19,843 nucleotides of DNA from positions 1 through 19,843 of the forward strand of contig CALBCO010000208.1 of NCBI GenBank assembly GCA_937927265.1, read 5' to 3'. The notes under the pieces are model-generated. The model ran no database searches. It saw only the letters and a program-made list of their open reading frames with translations, and had not been told where the DNA came from. Positions 8,390-15,613 of this stretch are shown here, piece after piece. The DNA comes from an uncultured Verrucomicrobiae bacterium. Lineage in GTDB: Bacteria > Verrucomicrobiota > Verrucomicrobiia > Palsa-1439. The translations under genes were made by a program, and so were the position numbers. Numbering within the stretch: position 1 is the stretch's first letter; every line of letters starts with the position of its first letter.

Positions 8390-8944
8390 TCACCCCCGGG
8401 CAGCAAGGGCGGCCGGCTTGAGGGTCGCCACGTAGGGCAGGTTGCGGTACCGCTCTTGATAATCCAGCCCGTACCCGGCCACAAACTTGTTCGGGATTTG
8501 GAACCCCACGAAATCGGCCCGCAGATTTTCCTGATGCGGGATGGCCTTCTCCAAGAACACACACGTCCGCACCTCGCGCGCGCCGCATTGCCGGATCATC
8601 GTGCACACTTGGGCCAGCGTGCGACCGGTATCCAGGATGTCATCCACCACCAGCACGCGCCGGTCGCGCACGTCGAGTTGCAGCGCCTTGGTGATCCACA
8701 GTTCGCCCGTCGCGCGCGTCGCACCCCGGTAACTCGACACCCCCAGGTAATCCACCCGCAACGGACCCGGCAGCCGCCGCACCAAATCCGCAATGAACAC
8801 GACGCTGCCGGTCAACACGCCCACCAGCGTGAAGTCTTGGCCGGCATAGGTTCGTTGCAGTTCCGCGGCCAACTCGTCCATGCGCCGGGCAATCTGCGCC
8901 TCACTGAGCAGAATCTCTTCGACATCATCGGGCAACGCGCGCAT
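8390..8944 (-). CDS. hpt: Hypoxanthine phosphoribosyltransferase
   Basis: Purine salvage enzyme that joins hypoxanthine (often guanine too) to PRPP to give IMP or GMP in the cytoplasm. The 184-residue product has the PRPP-binding motif 'VLVVDDILDTGRTL' at residues 97-110, with the acidic pair and DTG(R)T loop of type I phosphoribosyltransferases. 'VGVLTGSVVFIADL' (41-54) and 'VDYLGVSSYRG' (64-74) match HPRT strands, and 'VGFQIPNKFVAGYGLDYQERYRNLPYV' near the C-terminus is diagnostic. The ATG at 8944 starts at the normal family position; a longer frame to 9007 adds an Arg-rich segment unlike the family. It is divergent from coaE (126 bases between starts) and convergent with the kinase gene. 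Confidence 0.95.
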   Translation of the reverse strand: MRALPDDVEEILLSEAQIARRMDELAAELQRTYAGQDFTLVGVLTGSVVFIADLVRRLPGPLRVDYLGVSSYRGATRATGELWITKALQLDVRDRRVLVVDDILDTGRTLAQVCTMIRQCGAREVRTCVFLEKAIPHQENLRADFVGFQIPNKFVAGYGLDYQERYRNLPYVATLKPAALAARG

Positions 8945-8992
8945 GGCGGCCACTCTAGCGGAGCCGGCCCGCGGGCGGAACAGAAATTGTGT

Positions 8993-9021
8993 TTGACGGC
9001 GCGCCACCGCCCCGCTAGGGT
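8993..9021 (+). promoter_or_regulatory. Putative promoter of the coaE-rho operon
   Basis: TTGACG (8993-8998), a 17-base spacer and TAGGGT (9016-9021), the form TTGAC[A/G]-N17-TAnnnT seen also before the tRNA gene. The -10 box matches consensus at three positions (T, A and the final T). Predicted start near 9028, leader about 43 bases. Confidence 0.45.
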
Positions 9022-9070
9022 GCGCCCGTTACCAAGCAGTGGTGGTTGCCCCACAAGTTGTGACCGCTCA

Positions 9071-9706
9071 ATGAATCCAAACAATCCCATGATTCGCGTC
9101 GGCCTCACCGGCGGCATTGCCACCGGCAAAAGCACGGTCGCCCGACGGTGGCAGGATACCGCTGGAATAGCCGTTGTGGACTCTGACCTTCTGGCCCATC
9201 AGACACTGACGCCTGACACACCGACGTGGGCGGCGGTTGTACGCGTGTTTGGTAACGAAATCCTCAACCCCGACCGCACCATCAACCGCCGCGAGCTCGG
9301 TACAATTGTGTTTCACGATGAAGCGAAACGTACACAGTTGAACCACATCATCCATCCCGCTGTACGGGCAATGTGGGCTGCGGCTCTGACGGAACTCGCA
9401 CGCGCCGGCCAGTCGATCGCTGTGGTGGACATCCCGTTGTTGTACGAAGTGGGCGCAGAAAAGGAATTTGATTGCGTGGTCGCTGTCGGTGCTAGCGAAG
9501 CCACCCAAATCGCCCGTCTTACCGCCAAAGATTTCGACGAAACCGCGGCCCGCGCCCGCATTCGCGCCCAATGGCCGCTCCAACGAAAACTGGATCGCGC
9601 CGACTATGTCATTTGGAACGATGGTTCGCTACCGAGCCTCTACCAGCAAGCAGACCGTGTCTGGCAATTAATCAAGGAGACTCATCATGCCCCGCCCCAA
9701 ATCTGA
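9071..9706 (+). CDS. coaE: Dephospho-CoA kinase
   Basis: Catalyses the last step of coenzyme A synthesis, ATP-dependent phosphorylation of dephospho-CoA. The 211-residue product has the P-loop GGIATGKST at residues 14-22. It also has 'VVDSDLLAHQ' (the DxD region), 'INRRELGTIVF', 'HPAVRAMW' and the lid-type block 'DIPLLYEVGAEKEFDCVVAV', all characteristic of CoaE. ATG at 9071 is preferred; ATG at 9089, six residues later, is equally in register with the family, and neither has a clear ribosome binding site. The stop lies 20 bases inside rho, and the rho ribosome binding site is inside coaE, so the two genes are cotranscribed and probably coupled. The longer frame starting at 8456 is the antisense shadow of hpt. 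Confidence 0.95.
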   Translation: MNPNNPMIRVGLTGGIATGKSTVARRWQDTAGIAVVDSDLLAHQTLTPDTPTWAAVVRVFGNEILNPDRTINRRELGTIVFHDEAKRTQLNHIIHPAVRAMWAAALTELARAGQSIAVVDIPLLYEVGAEKEFDCVVAVGASEATQIARLTAKDFDETAARARIRAQWPLQRKLDRADYVIWNDGSLPSLYQQADRVWQLIKETHHAPPQI

Positions 9707-11144
9707 AAAACGCACACGGAAATCTGTCACCCCCCCACCAGCCGCAGAGACCGCCCCCGGCACGGATTCCAACCCGCCGGCACCCGCGGAACAACCGGCC
9801 GTGGTCGCGCCGACTGTACCGATTGAGCCGGTAGTGGACATGCCGCCCACGGAGCCAGTCGCGCCGAAGCCACCGCCCCCAACGCCCACCCAACCGATCT
9901 CGCTGCTCGAATTGCAGGAAACTCCCATGCCTGTCCTCCAAAAAATGGGCCGTGACTTCGGTGTCGAAACCGTGGCGACATTGAAAAAGCACGAGTTGAT
10001 TTTCGAAATCCTCAAACGCAACGCCGAAGGCCGCGGCTTGATGTACGGTGAGGGCGTGCTCGAAATCCTTTCCGACGGGTTCGGCTTCCTCCGCTCGCCC
10101 AGTTACAACTATCTGCCCTGCCCCGAAGACATTTACGTCTCCCCCTCGCAAATTCGCCGGTTTGAATTGCAGACTGGCGACACCGTGGCCGGTCAGGTCC
10201 GCCCGCCCAAAGACAAGGAACGCTTCTTCGCGCTGCTCAAAGTCGAGGCCGTCAACCGCGACAACCCAGAGAAAGCCAAAGACAAAATCATGTTCGACAA
10301 CCTCACGCCGTATTTTCCAACGCGAAGGTTTCTGCTCGAAACCACCCCGTCGGAAATCAGCACGCGCGTGATGGATCTGTTCACCCCCATCGGCAAGGGC
10401 CAACGCGGCCTGATCGTCGCCCCACCGCGCACCGGCAAAACCATCCTCCTCCAAAAAATCGCCAACGCCATCATCCAAAACTCCCCCGAAGCCATCGTCA
10501 TTGTCCTGCTCATTGACGAACGCCCCGAAGAAGTCACCGACTTCAAACGCACCGTCAACGCCGAGGTCGTCAGTTCCACGTTCGACGAACCGCCCGACCG
10601 GCACGCCCAAGTCGCCGAAATCGTCCTCGAAAAAGCCAAGCGCCTCGTGGAACACAAGAAAGACGTGGTCATCTTGCTCGACTCCATCACCCGGTTGGCC
10701 CGGGCTTACAACACCCTCGCCCCGCACAGCGGCAAGATTTTGTCGGGCGGCGTGGATGCCAATGCGCTGCACAAACCAAAACGGTTTTTCGGCGCCGCCC
10801 GCAATGTCGAAGAAGGCGGCTCGTTGACGATCATCGCCACCGCCTTGATTGATACCGGCTCGCGAATGGACGAAGTCATCTTCGAAGAGTTCAAAGGCAC
10901 CGGCAACATGGAGTTGTGTCTCGACCGGCATCTGGTGGACAAACGCATCTTCCCGGCCATCAACATCGAAAAGAGCGGCACGCGCAAAGAGGAACTGCTC
11001 TATCATCCCGACGAGATGAACCGCATTTACATCCTGCGCAAAGCCCTCGCCGGTGTACCGCCGGTCGAAGCCATGGAGTTGATTGTCGAGAAACTGAAAA
11101 AGACCAGCTCCAACCCCGAATTCCTGCTCTCGATGAAGTTCTGA
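9687..11144 (+). CDS. rho: Transcription termination factor Rho
   Basis: Hexameric RNA-dependent ATPase that ends transcription of untranslated RNA. The 485-residue protein starts with a low-complexity Pro/Ala-rich extension (about residues 14-70), then Rho_N ('ISLLELQETPMPVLQKMGRD'). The RNA-binding cold-shock-like domain follows, with 'GVLEILSDGFGFLRSP' and 'DIYVSPSQIRRF'. The ATPase core has Walker A in 'APPRTGKT' (245-252), 'LLIDERPEEVTDF', Walker B-like 'VVILLDSITRLARAYN' and 'SRMDEVIFEEFKGTGNMEL'. E. coli Rho is 419 residues; the excess is mostly the N-terminal extension, and such extensions occur in several phyla. AAGGAG (9674-9679) sits seven bases before the ATG. No intrinsic terminator is evident after the stop. 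Overlaps coaE by 20 bases. Confidence 0.97.
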   Translation: MPRPKSEKRTRKSVTPPPAAETAPGTDSNPPAPAEQPAVVAPTVPIEPVVDMPPTEPVAPKPPPPTPTQPISLLELQETPMPVLQKMGRDFGVETVATLKKHELIFEILKRNAEGRGLMYGEGVLEILSDGFGFLRSPSYNYLPCPEDIYVSPSQIRRFELQTGDTVAGQVRPPKDKERFFALLKVEAVNRDNPEKAKDKIMFDNLTPYFPTRRFLLETTPSEISTRVMDLFTPIGKGQRGLIVAPPRTGKTILLQKIANAIIQNSPEAIVIVLLIDERPEEVTDFKRTVNAEVVSSTFDEPPDRHAQVAEIVLEKAKRLVEHKKDVVILLDSITRLARAYNTLAPHSGKILSGGVDANALHKPKRFFGAARNVEEGGSLTIIATALIDTGSRMDEVIFEEFKGTGNMELCLDRHLVDKRIFPAINIEKSGTRKEELLYHPDEMNRIYILRKALAGVPPVEAMELIVEKLKKTSSNPEFLLSMKF

Positions 11145-11206
11145 GCGCCGCCTGAACGCGCCACTCGCATTCATTTTGAGAAACCCACTGCCGGGCGGGA
11201 ACTTTC

Positions 11207-11236
11207 TTGTCACAACGGTGTCAGACCAGGTAACAT
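11207..11236 (+). promoter_or_regulatory. Putative promoter of the DUF4139 operon
   Basis: TTGTCA (11207-11212), an 18-base spacer and TAACAT (11231-11236). The match is five and four of six positions. It is followed by AAAGGAG (11247-11253) five bases before the ATG at 11259, one of the strongest translation signals here. Confidence 0.45.
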
Positions 11237-11258
11237 CAACCTAACCAAAGGAGACACC

Positions 11259-11795
11259 ATGAAAGGATTGTCCTGCCTGCTGGCGCTGGCGTTGGCCGGC
11301 AGCCTCCGCGCCGAAACCCAACTCACCATCTACAACCAGAACTTCGCCACCGTGAAAGAGAAACGCTCGTTCAAACTGCCCCAAGGCGAATCGGAACTGC
11401 GCGTGACCGACATCACCGCCCATTTGGAGCCGGACTCGGTGATCCTCCGCGACTTGAAACGGCCGGACGTCATCCAGATTCTGGAACAAAACTACGAGAG
11501 CGACCCGCTCAGCGAAGGGTTGCTCCTGCGCAAGTCGGAAGGCAAAACGCTCGATTTCGAGATCACCCTGCCGCAGACGGGGGAGAAACGCATCATCAAG
11601 GGCAAAATCCTGCGCAGCGGCTATGTCCCCCATGTGCAGGCCTTCCGCCGCTACGGCGACCAATACCGGATCGCCCAAATGGCTTACGCCGCGCCCCAAG
11701 GCGGCGTAAGCCGATTGTCGAAGTGGACGGCAAGATTCAGTTTGGCTTGCCGGACAAACCGATCTTCGATGCGCTCGACCCGAAAGCCTTTCTGA
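11259..11795 (+). CDS. DUF4139-family secreted protein, N-terminal part (frameshifted gene)
   Basis: First part of a gene broken by a frameshift. The start is firm: AAAGGAG five bases before the ATG, then a signal peptide (MKGLSCLLALALAGSLRA-ET), so the product is exported. Residues 20-149 ('TIYNQNFATVKEKRSFKLPQ', 'LEPDSVILRDL', 'ILRSGYVPHVQAFRRYGDQY') resemble the N-terminal half of DUF4139 proteins. Sense is lost after 'MAYAAPQGG' (about 11705). From there the frame reads a Ser/Arg-rich shadow to 11795, while the correct continuation is one base out of phase. One missing base near 11706-11708 restores a single protein of about 501 residues ending at 12763. The family has no established function. 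Real mutation and assembly error are both possible. Confidence 0.8.
   Translation: MKGLSCLLALALAGSLRAETQLTIYNQNFATVKEKRSFKLPQGESELRVTDITAHLEPDSVILRDLKRPDVIQILEQNYESDPLSEGLLLRKSEGKTLDFEITLPQTGEKRIIKGKILRSGYVPHVQAFRRYGDQYRIAQMAYAAPQGGVSRLSKWTARFSLACRTNRSSMRSTRKPF
11681..11712 (+). repeat. Perfect 12-bp inverted repeat at the DUF4139 frameshift
   Basis: GGCTTACGCCGC (11681-11692), an eight-base loop, then GCGGCGTAAGCC (11701-11712), a perfect reverse complement. The place where the coding frame slips falls in the right arm. The hairpin lies inside coding sequence and has no T-run after it, so it is not an intrinsic terminator. Confidence 0.9.
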
Positions 11796-12763
11796 AACCG
11801 ACGTTGCTCTGGCGCTTGCGGACGGACAAAGCGGGGACACACGAATGTGAGTTCTCGTACCTGACCGGCGGGATGCGATGGGAAGCGACCTATAACGCCG
11901 TGGCGCCGGAAAAAGGCGACCGGTTCGACATCATTGGCTGGGTCACGCTGGAAAACATGTCCGGCAAAGATTTCGAAAACGCCAGCGTCAAACTCATGGA
12001 CGGCGACGTCGCGCGCGCCAAACCCGAAGAACTTGCCAGCGGTCGCATGGATTATTCACTTAGTTTGGCGCGGGAGGCAAGCGCGCCGGCGGTGACCGAG
12101 CGGGCATTCGAGGAGTATCATCTCTACACGTTGACGCGGCCGACGTCCGTGCTCGACCGGGAAATCAAACAGGTGGAGTTTGTCCGCGCTGCCAACGTGC
12201 CCACCCAACGGCTCTATGTCTATGACGGTTTCAAGGCCGACCCGCGCTACCGGGGTTGGGATTACCGCAGCATCCGCGAGCGGCCCGACTACGGCACCGT
12301 GAGCAATCCCAAAGTGTGGGTGATGTTGGAGTTCCAAAACGCGGAGAAGAGCGGGTTGGGGATGCCGTTGCCGAAGGGCACCGTGAAGATTTATCGGCGC
12401 GATGGCGACGGTCGCAATGAATTCATCGGTGAAGACCGCATGGACCACACGCCCAAAGACGAGACGGTCCGGCTCTACACCGGCAACGCCTTCGACATCG
12501 TGGGCGAACGCCGCCAGACCAACTTCAAGCTCGACATCAGCCGCAAGACAGCCGAGGAAAGCTTCGAGATCAAAGTTCGCAACCACAAGAAAGAAGAAAT
12601 CGAAGTGCGCGTGGTCGAGCATATGTACCGGTGGATCCAGTGGGAGATCGCTGGACAAACGATGGAACATCTCAAAACCGACGCCCGTACCATTGAGTTT
12701 CGCCCCAAGGTGCCGGCCGACGGCCAGGCGATCATCAACTACACGGTGCGCTACACATGGTGA
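11708..12763 (+). CDS. DUF4139-family secreted protein, C-terminal part (frameshifted gene)
   Basis: Continuation of the broken gene, in phase from AAG at 11708 ('KPIVEVDGKIQFGLPDKPIF'); the first start-like codon in this frame is GTG at 11723. It holds the DUF4139 domain: 'KPTLLWRLRTDKAGTHECEF', 'YLTGGMRWEATYNAVAPEKG', 'DIIGWVTLENMSGKDFENA', 'KLMDGDVARAKP' and, near the end, 'FEIKVRNHKKEEIEVRVVEH', a β-sandwich-like terminal region. No plausible ribosome binding site precedes 11723, so independent translation is unlikely; this is the downstream portion of one ancestral gene. Reading quality stays high to the stop, which suggests the break is recent or artefactual. The TGA at 12761-12763 overlaps the ATG of the next gene in ATGGTGA. 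Confidence 0.82.
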   Translation, partial: KPIVEVDGKIQFGLPDKPIFDALDPKAFLKPTLLWRLRTDKAGTHECEFSYLTGGMRWEATYNAVAPEKGDRFDIIGWVTLENMSGKDFENASVKLMDGDVARAKPEELASGRMDYSLSLAREASAPAVTERAFEEYHLYTLTRPTSVLDREIKQVEFVRAANVPTQRLYVYDGFKADPRYRGWDYRSIRERPDYGTVSNPKVWVMLEFQNAEKSGLGMPLPKGTVKIYRRDGDGRNEFIGEDRMDHTPKDETVRLYTGNAFDIVGERRQTNFKLDISRKTAEESFEIKVRNHKKEEIEVRVVEHMYRWIQWEIAGQTMEHLKTDARTIEFRPKVPADGQAIINYTVRYTW

Positions 12764-14178
12764 GCGTTCGCACATGCGCATGGTTGTTGCTGATGGCCAG
12801 TGGTGCGGCACCCGCCGCGCGGTCGGAGACCGCGACGGAGGCCTACAACGTGGCGCTGCAGGCGTATTGGCGCGAGGACTTCGGCGGCGCGTTGGAACAG
12901 GCGCTGGTGGTTTTGGAAACATACCCTGAAGCACCGGAAGCGAAGTATGCCCGCTACTTGCTCGACCTGTTGTGGCAGCGGCCATTGAGTGCGGAAGTGC
13001 GCAACCAACTGCAAGAACATTGGCAACATCGGTACCCGTGGTTGACGTTATTGCTGGCTGTTCGCGACGCGGAGGCGCGCCGCGAATGGAATCAGGCCAC
13101 GGATTGGCTGCTGGAGTTTGTGGCGGGCGCCACCAATGCGGTGGCCGTGCGGCTGGGCGTGCAACAACTCGGGCGCGTCGCCGCCAACGCCACGGCCTGC
13201 CAGGTTGCGCCGGGCGCGATGCTCACGGCGCTCCGCAAGATGCGGGAAATGGATCTGGCCAACATCGTCACCGCCACCGTTCCTTTCAGCCCCACTTGGC
13301 TGCGGCCGGAAAGCGGCCGCTCGGATGCCGCGGAACACGATTACCTGTTGCGCGCCGTGCGGGATTTTCTCGGGCGCACTGTGTTGCGGGACCGCGCACC
13401 CGCGACCGCTGCCGTTCGCGCCGAAGCGTGGTGGTTGCTGTATCGGTGGGGGAAAAACCTTGGCGATGCCGAAAATGCGCTCCGCGCCTTGCTCGGTTTG
13501 GGTGATTTGACCCGCGGTCGCCAGTTGACCGACGAACTGTTGGCCGGGCCACAGAGCACGAACTTGTATGAAACGCTCGTGGATCTGTGGAGCGACACCG
13601 CCCAGCCCGAAGTGGCGTTTGTGATCGTTGGGCGCGCCTGGCGGGACTTGCCGGGAAACCGGCAGGGACGGTTGCAGCACCAATTCGAATACATGTGCAA
13701 ACGGCATTTGAGCAATCCGACAGCACCGTCGGCGGCGCGGGTGCTCGAAGCGTTGCCGGTTGACCCCCGGCTGTTGCTGACGCTCAGCGAACGATTCGAG
13801 AAAGCCGGCCAACCGGCGATCGCGCTTAGTTTGCTGCGGCGCGGTTACCGCACCGCAACTGAGACCGAAGCATTAGTCTTGGGAGAGGCGCTCTTCGACC
13901 TGGCCACCCGCCAATGGCAACACGCGCAGATCGAGACGTACCTCCGCGAACGCGCGCCCTTGCCGCCAGCGCTGGCCACCCGGTTGACGGAGTTACTGCA
14001 GTCTTTCGGCGGGTTATATTTGCCCGCCGGCACGCTGCCGATCCCTGTGCGCGAACGACCGGATTGGGTGCGGTTGCGCCCCAACGGCTGCTTCGTCCTC
14101 TGGGAGCGCGTGCGCGCCCGATGCAGGTGGTCACCGTGTTTGCGCCCACCGGTGAAAAACTGGGCGAAACCACGTTGA
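12757..14178 (+). CDS. Secreted helical-repeat (TPR-like) protein, N-terminal part (frameshifted gene)
   Basis: Exported protein of unknown function. It starts with a signal peptide ('CAWLLLMASGAAPAARS-ET'), followed by about 400 residues of short amphipathic helices ('AYNVALQAYWREDFGGALEQ', 'AVRDAEARREWNQATDWLLE', 'ERFEKAGQPAIALSLLRRGY') resembling TPR-type solenoids, which usually bind proteins. Its ATG lies inside the end of the DUF4139 gene, so the two are coupled and probably work together (inference). The protein makes sense to 'RPDWVRLRPNGCFVLWE' at about 14106. It then runs to 14178 as a Cys/Arg/Trp-rich shadow, while the true continuation is one base out of phase. With one base restored the product is about 680 residues and ends at 14798. 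Confidence 0.78.
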   Translation: MVSVRTCAWLLLMASGAAPAARSETATEAYNVALQAYWREDFGGALEQALVVLETYPEAPEAKYARYLLDLLWQRPLSAEVRNQLQEHWQHRYPWLTLLLAVRDAEARREWNQATDWLLEFVAGATNAVAVRLGVQQLGRVAANATACQVAPGAMLTALRKMREMDLANIVTATVPFSPTWLRPESGRSDAAEHDYLLRAVRDFLGRTVLRDRAPATAAVRAEAWWLLYRWGKNLGDAENALRALLGLGDLTRGRQLTDELLAGPQSTNLYETLVDLWSDTAQPEVAFVIVGRAWRDLPGNRQGRLQHQFEYMCKRHLSNPTAPSAARVLEALPVDPRLLLTLSERFEKAGQPAIALSLLRRGYRTATETEALVLGEALFDLATRQWQHAQIETYLRERAPLPPALATRLTELLQSFGGLYLPAGTLPIPVRERPDWVRLRPNGCFVLWERVRARCRWSPCLRPPVKNWAKPR

Positions 14179-14798
14179 CCAACGCAGACCTGTGGACACC
14201 CATCCCAGTCGCGTTCGCCGTCTTTCCGGACAAGTCCGTGCTCTTGGGCCACCGGCGACTATCTGCGAACGGCGCCGTCTTGGAGGAATTGACGGAGTTT
14301 CAGTTTGCGCAGATCGCCGACATCAACGCCGTCGGCGACATTGTCTCTGTTTATCCGCAGTTCGTGCTGCGCGCCGCCGCCACTGGGCTGACCACCACCA
14401 CGCCGCCCGATACCACTCCACCGGCCACGACCGAAACCAAGCCGCGCGGCGTGGCATTCGGAAGCGACCGGGTTTATGTGGCGTATCCATCGGCAGTGAT
14501 TGTGCTCGACCGACAAGGACGGATGATCGAGAAACTAGCCGATCGCGAAAGCCAGCCGCCGCTGACTGACGTGCGACAAGTGGTGTTGGATCGGCATGGC
14601 TTTGTGTATGTGCTCCAACGGGACGGTCCGATTCACCTCTACAACCCGCAAGGCCGGTGGTTGCACAGTCTTCTGTACAAGGGCGATTCGCTCCTGGTTG
14701 GCACGGACGGCGCCCTCTACGTGGGCAATGCGCAACAGACGGTGAAGTTTGTGCCGCTGGCCGGCGGTATCTGGGCGCGCCAGAGTTCACAACCCTGA
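14121..14798 (+). CDS. NHL/propeller-like C-terminal part of the frameshifted helical-repeat protein
   Basis: In phase from about 14109-14121 ('RPMQVVTVFAPTGEKLGETT'), this frame carries β-propeller-like repeats: 'VVTVFAPTGEKLGETTL', 'VIVLDRQGRMIEKLAD', 'QVVLDRHGFVYVLQRDGPIH', 'LYNPQGRWLHSLLYKGDSLL', 'LVGTDGALYVGN'. These look like NHL or SMP-30-type blades, and a Thr/Pro-rich linker sits in the middle ('TTTTPPDTTPPATTETKP'). It is out of phase by one base with the N-terminal part and has no credible ribosome binding site, so it is the displaced 3' portion of the same gene. The slip falls within 14103-14120, an alternating G-C tract. Ligand and role are unknown. Confidence 0.75.
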   Translation: MQVVTVFAPTGEKLGETTLTNADLWTPIPVAFAVFPDKSVLLGHRRLSANGAVLEELTEFQFAQIADINAVGDIVSVYPQFVLRAAATGLTTTTPPDTTPPATTETKPRGVAFGSDRVYVAYPSAVIVLDRQGRMIEKLADRESQPPLTDVRQVVLDRHGFVYVLQRDGPIHLYNPQGRWLHSLLYKGDSLLVGTDGALYVGNAQQTVKFVPLAGGIWARQSSQP

Positions 14799-14891
14799 CC
14801 CGATGCCGCCGCAAGCGGCTGGGGAGAACGCGAGCACACCGGCAGGTGTATCGCCAACAACGCCCGCAACCCCATGGGGCCGCGCGGCGCA

Positions 14892-14911
14892 AACCGGTGC
14901 GCGCACCGGTT
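14892..14911. repeat. 20-bp perfect palindrome between convergent genes
   Basis: AACCGGTGCG (14892-14901) followed directly by its reverse complement (14902-14911). It lies 93 bases after the stop of the plus-strand operon and touches the stop codon of the minus-strand membrane protein gene. As RNA it could form a hairpin of about eight pairs on either strand, but no T-run follows. A bidirectional terminator aided by Rho, or a protein-binding site, is possible. Confidence 0.7.
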
Positions 14912-15570
14912 CACGCCGACTGCTCTGGAGCCGATTGGCGGTCGAGAAGTTGTTCCAAAACCGCATCTTTGGCGGTCCAGGCGAGCGCAAGCGTCAACGA
15001 GAACGGCAGCAGCAGCGCGAGAACCACGGTGGCGCTGGCGCGCCCGAACAGCAACGTCAGCGCCGCCGGCGGCAACATTTCCCGCCATGCCGCCATCAGA
15101 CACACATAGACGATCAACGCCAGCAAGGGCGCGAGCAACGCCCAGTTGCTCCAGTTGAACAATCGTGCTTCCACAATCAAGAGCGGTTGGTTCAACACTG
15201 TGGCCAAGGTCCCCACCGTTTGCGCGAAGACGATGACGTAGCCGGCCGCAACCAGCACAAACAGGCAGGCGTTGACCAGCAGATAGACACTGCCGGGCGC
15301 ACGCCGCCATAGGCCGAACAACACTGCGCCATACACCCACAATCCAGCCATCAGCCACAACCGGCGCACCCGCCGTCGCCACGCTGCCCCACTCGGCGCA
15401 TCGGCAAGCGACGCTTGCCGCAACCGCCAACTGCCTACCACCACGCTCCCCACGCCGACTCCCAAAGCGATTTCCGCCACCGGCGAGACCCATGCACTCA
15501 CAACCATTTGCGTGCCCGCCAATACGGCGACCAACAACCCCCAGAACACACCATAAAACCCTTGAGCCAA
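14911..15570 (-). CDS. Polytopic membrane protein, unknown function
   Basis: A protein of about 219 residues with roughly six hydrophobic segments, for example 'FYGVFWGLLVAVLAGTQMVV', 'IALGVGVGSVVVGSW', 'LWLMAGLWVYGAVLFGLW', 'VYLLVNACLFVLVAAGYVIV', 'WALLAPLLALIVYVCLMAAW' and 'ATVVLALLLPFSLTLALAW'. I do not recognise the family. The start is uncertain. The frame is open upstream ('LSPRDLVRLAQGF' looks like genuine protein) but has no ATG between the HIT gene's stop and this region. The options are TTG at 15570 (used here), GTG at 15678 inside the HIT gene, or a near-cognate codon between them. It lies directly downstream of the HIT gene and is probably cotranscribed, and it converges with the plus-strand operon. 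Confidence 0.65.
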   Translation of the reverse strand: MAQGFYGVFWGLLVAVLAGTQMVVSAWVSPVAEIALGVGVGSVVVGSWRLRQASLADAPSGAAWRRRVRRLWLMAGLWVYGAVLFGLWRRAPGSVYLLVNACLFVLVAAGYVIVFAQTVGTLATVLNQPLLIVEARLFNWSNWALLAPLLALIVYVCLMAAWREMLPPAALTLLFGRASATVVLALLLPFSLTLALAWTAKDAVLEQLLDRQSAPEQSA

Positions 15571-15613
15571 ACGAACCAGATCGCGCGGGGAGAGGCGCGG
15601 GGCAACGGCAACC

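Noticed and set aside
9672..11213. Minus-strand frame of 513 codons over rho
   Set aside because: Antisense shadow of a firmly identified rho gene; its Phe/Asp/Gly/Glu-rich text is the complement of rho codons.
11670..11715. Programmed -1 frameshift driven by the hairpin in the DUF4139 gene
   Set aside because: Family-like text continues in the first frame through the left arm and loop ('MAYAAPQGG'), so the change of frame occurs in the right arm, not upstream of the structure. No X-XXY-YYZ slippery heptamer lies in phase before it.
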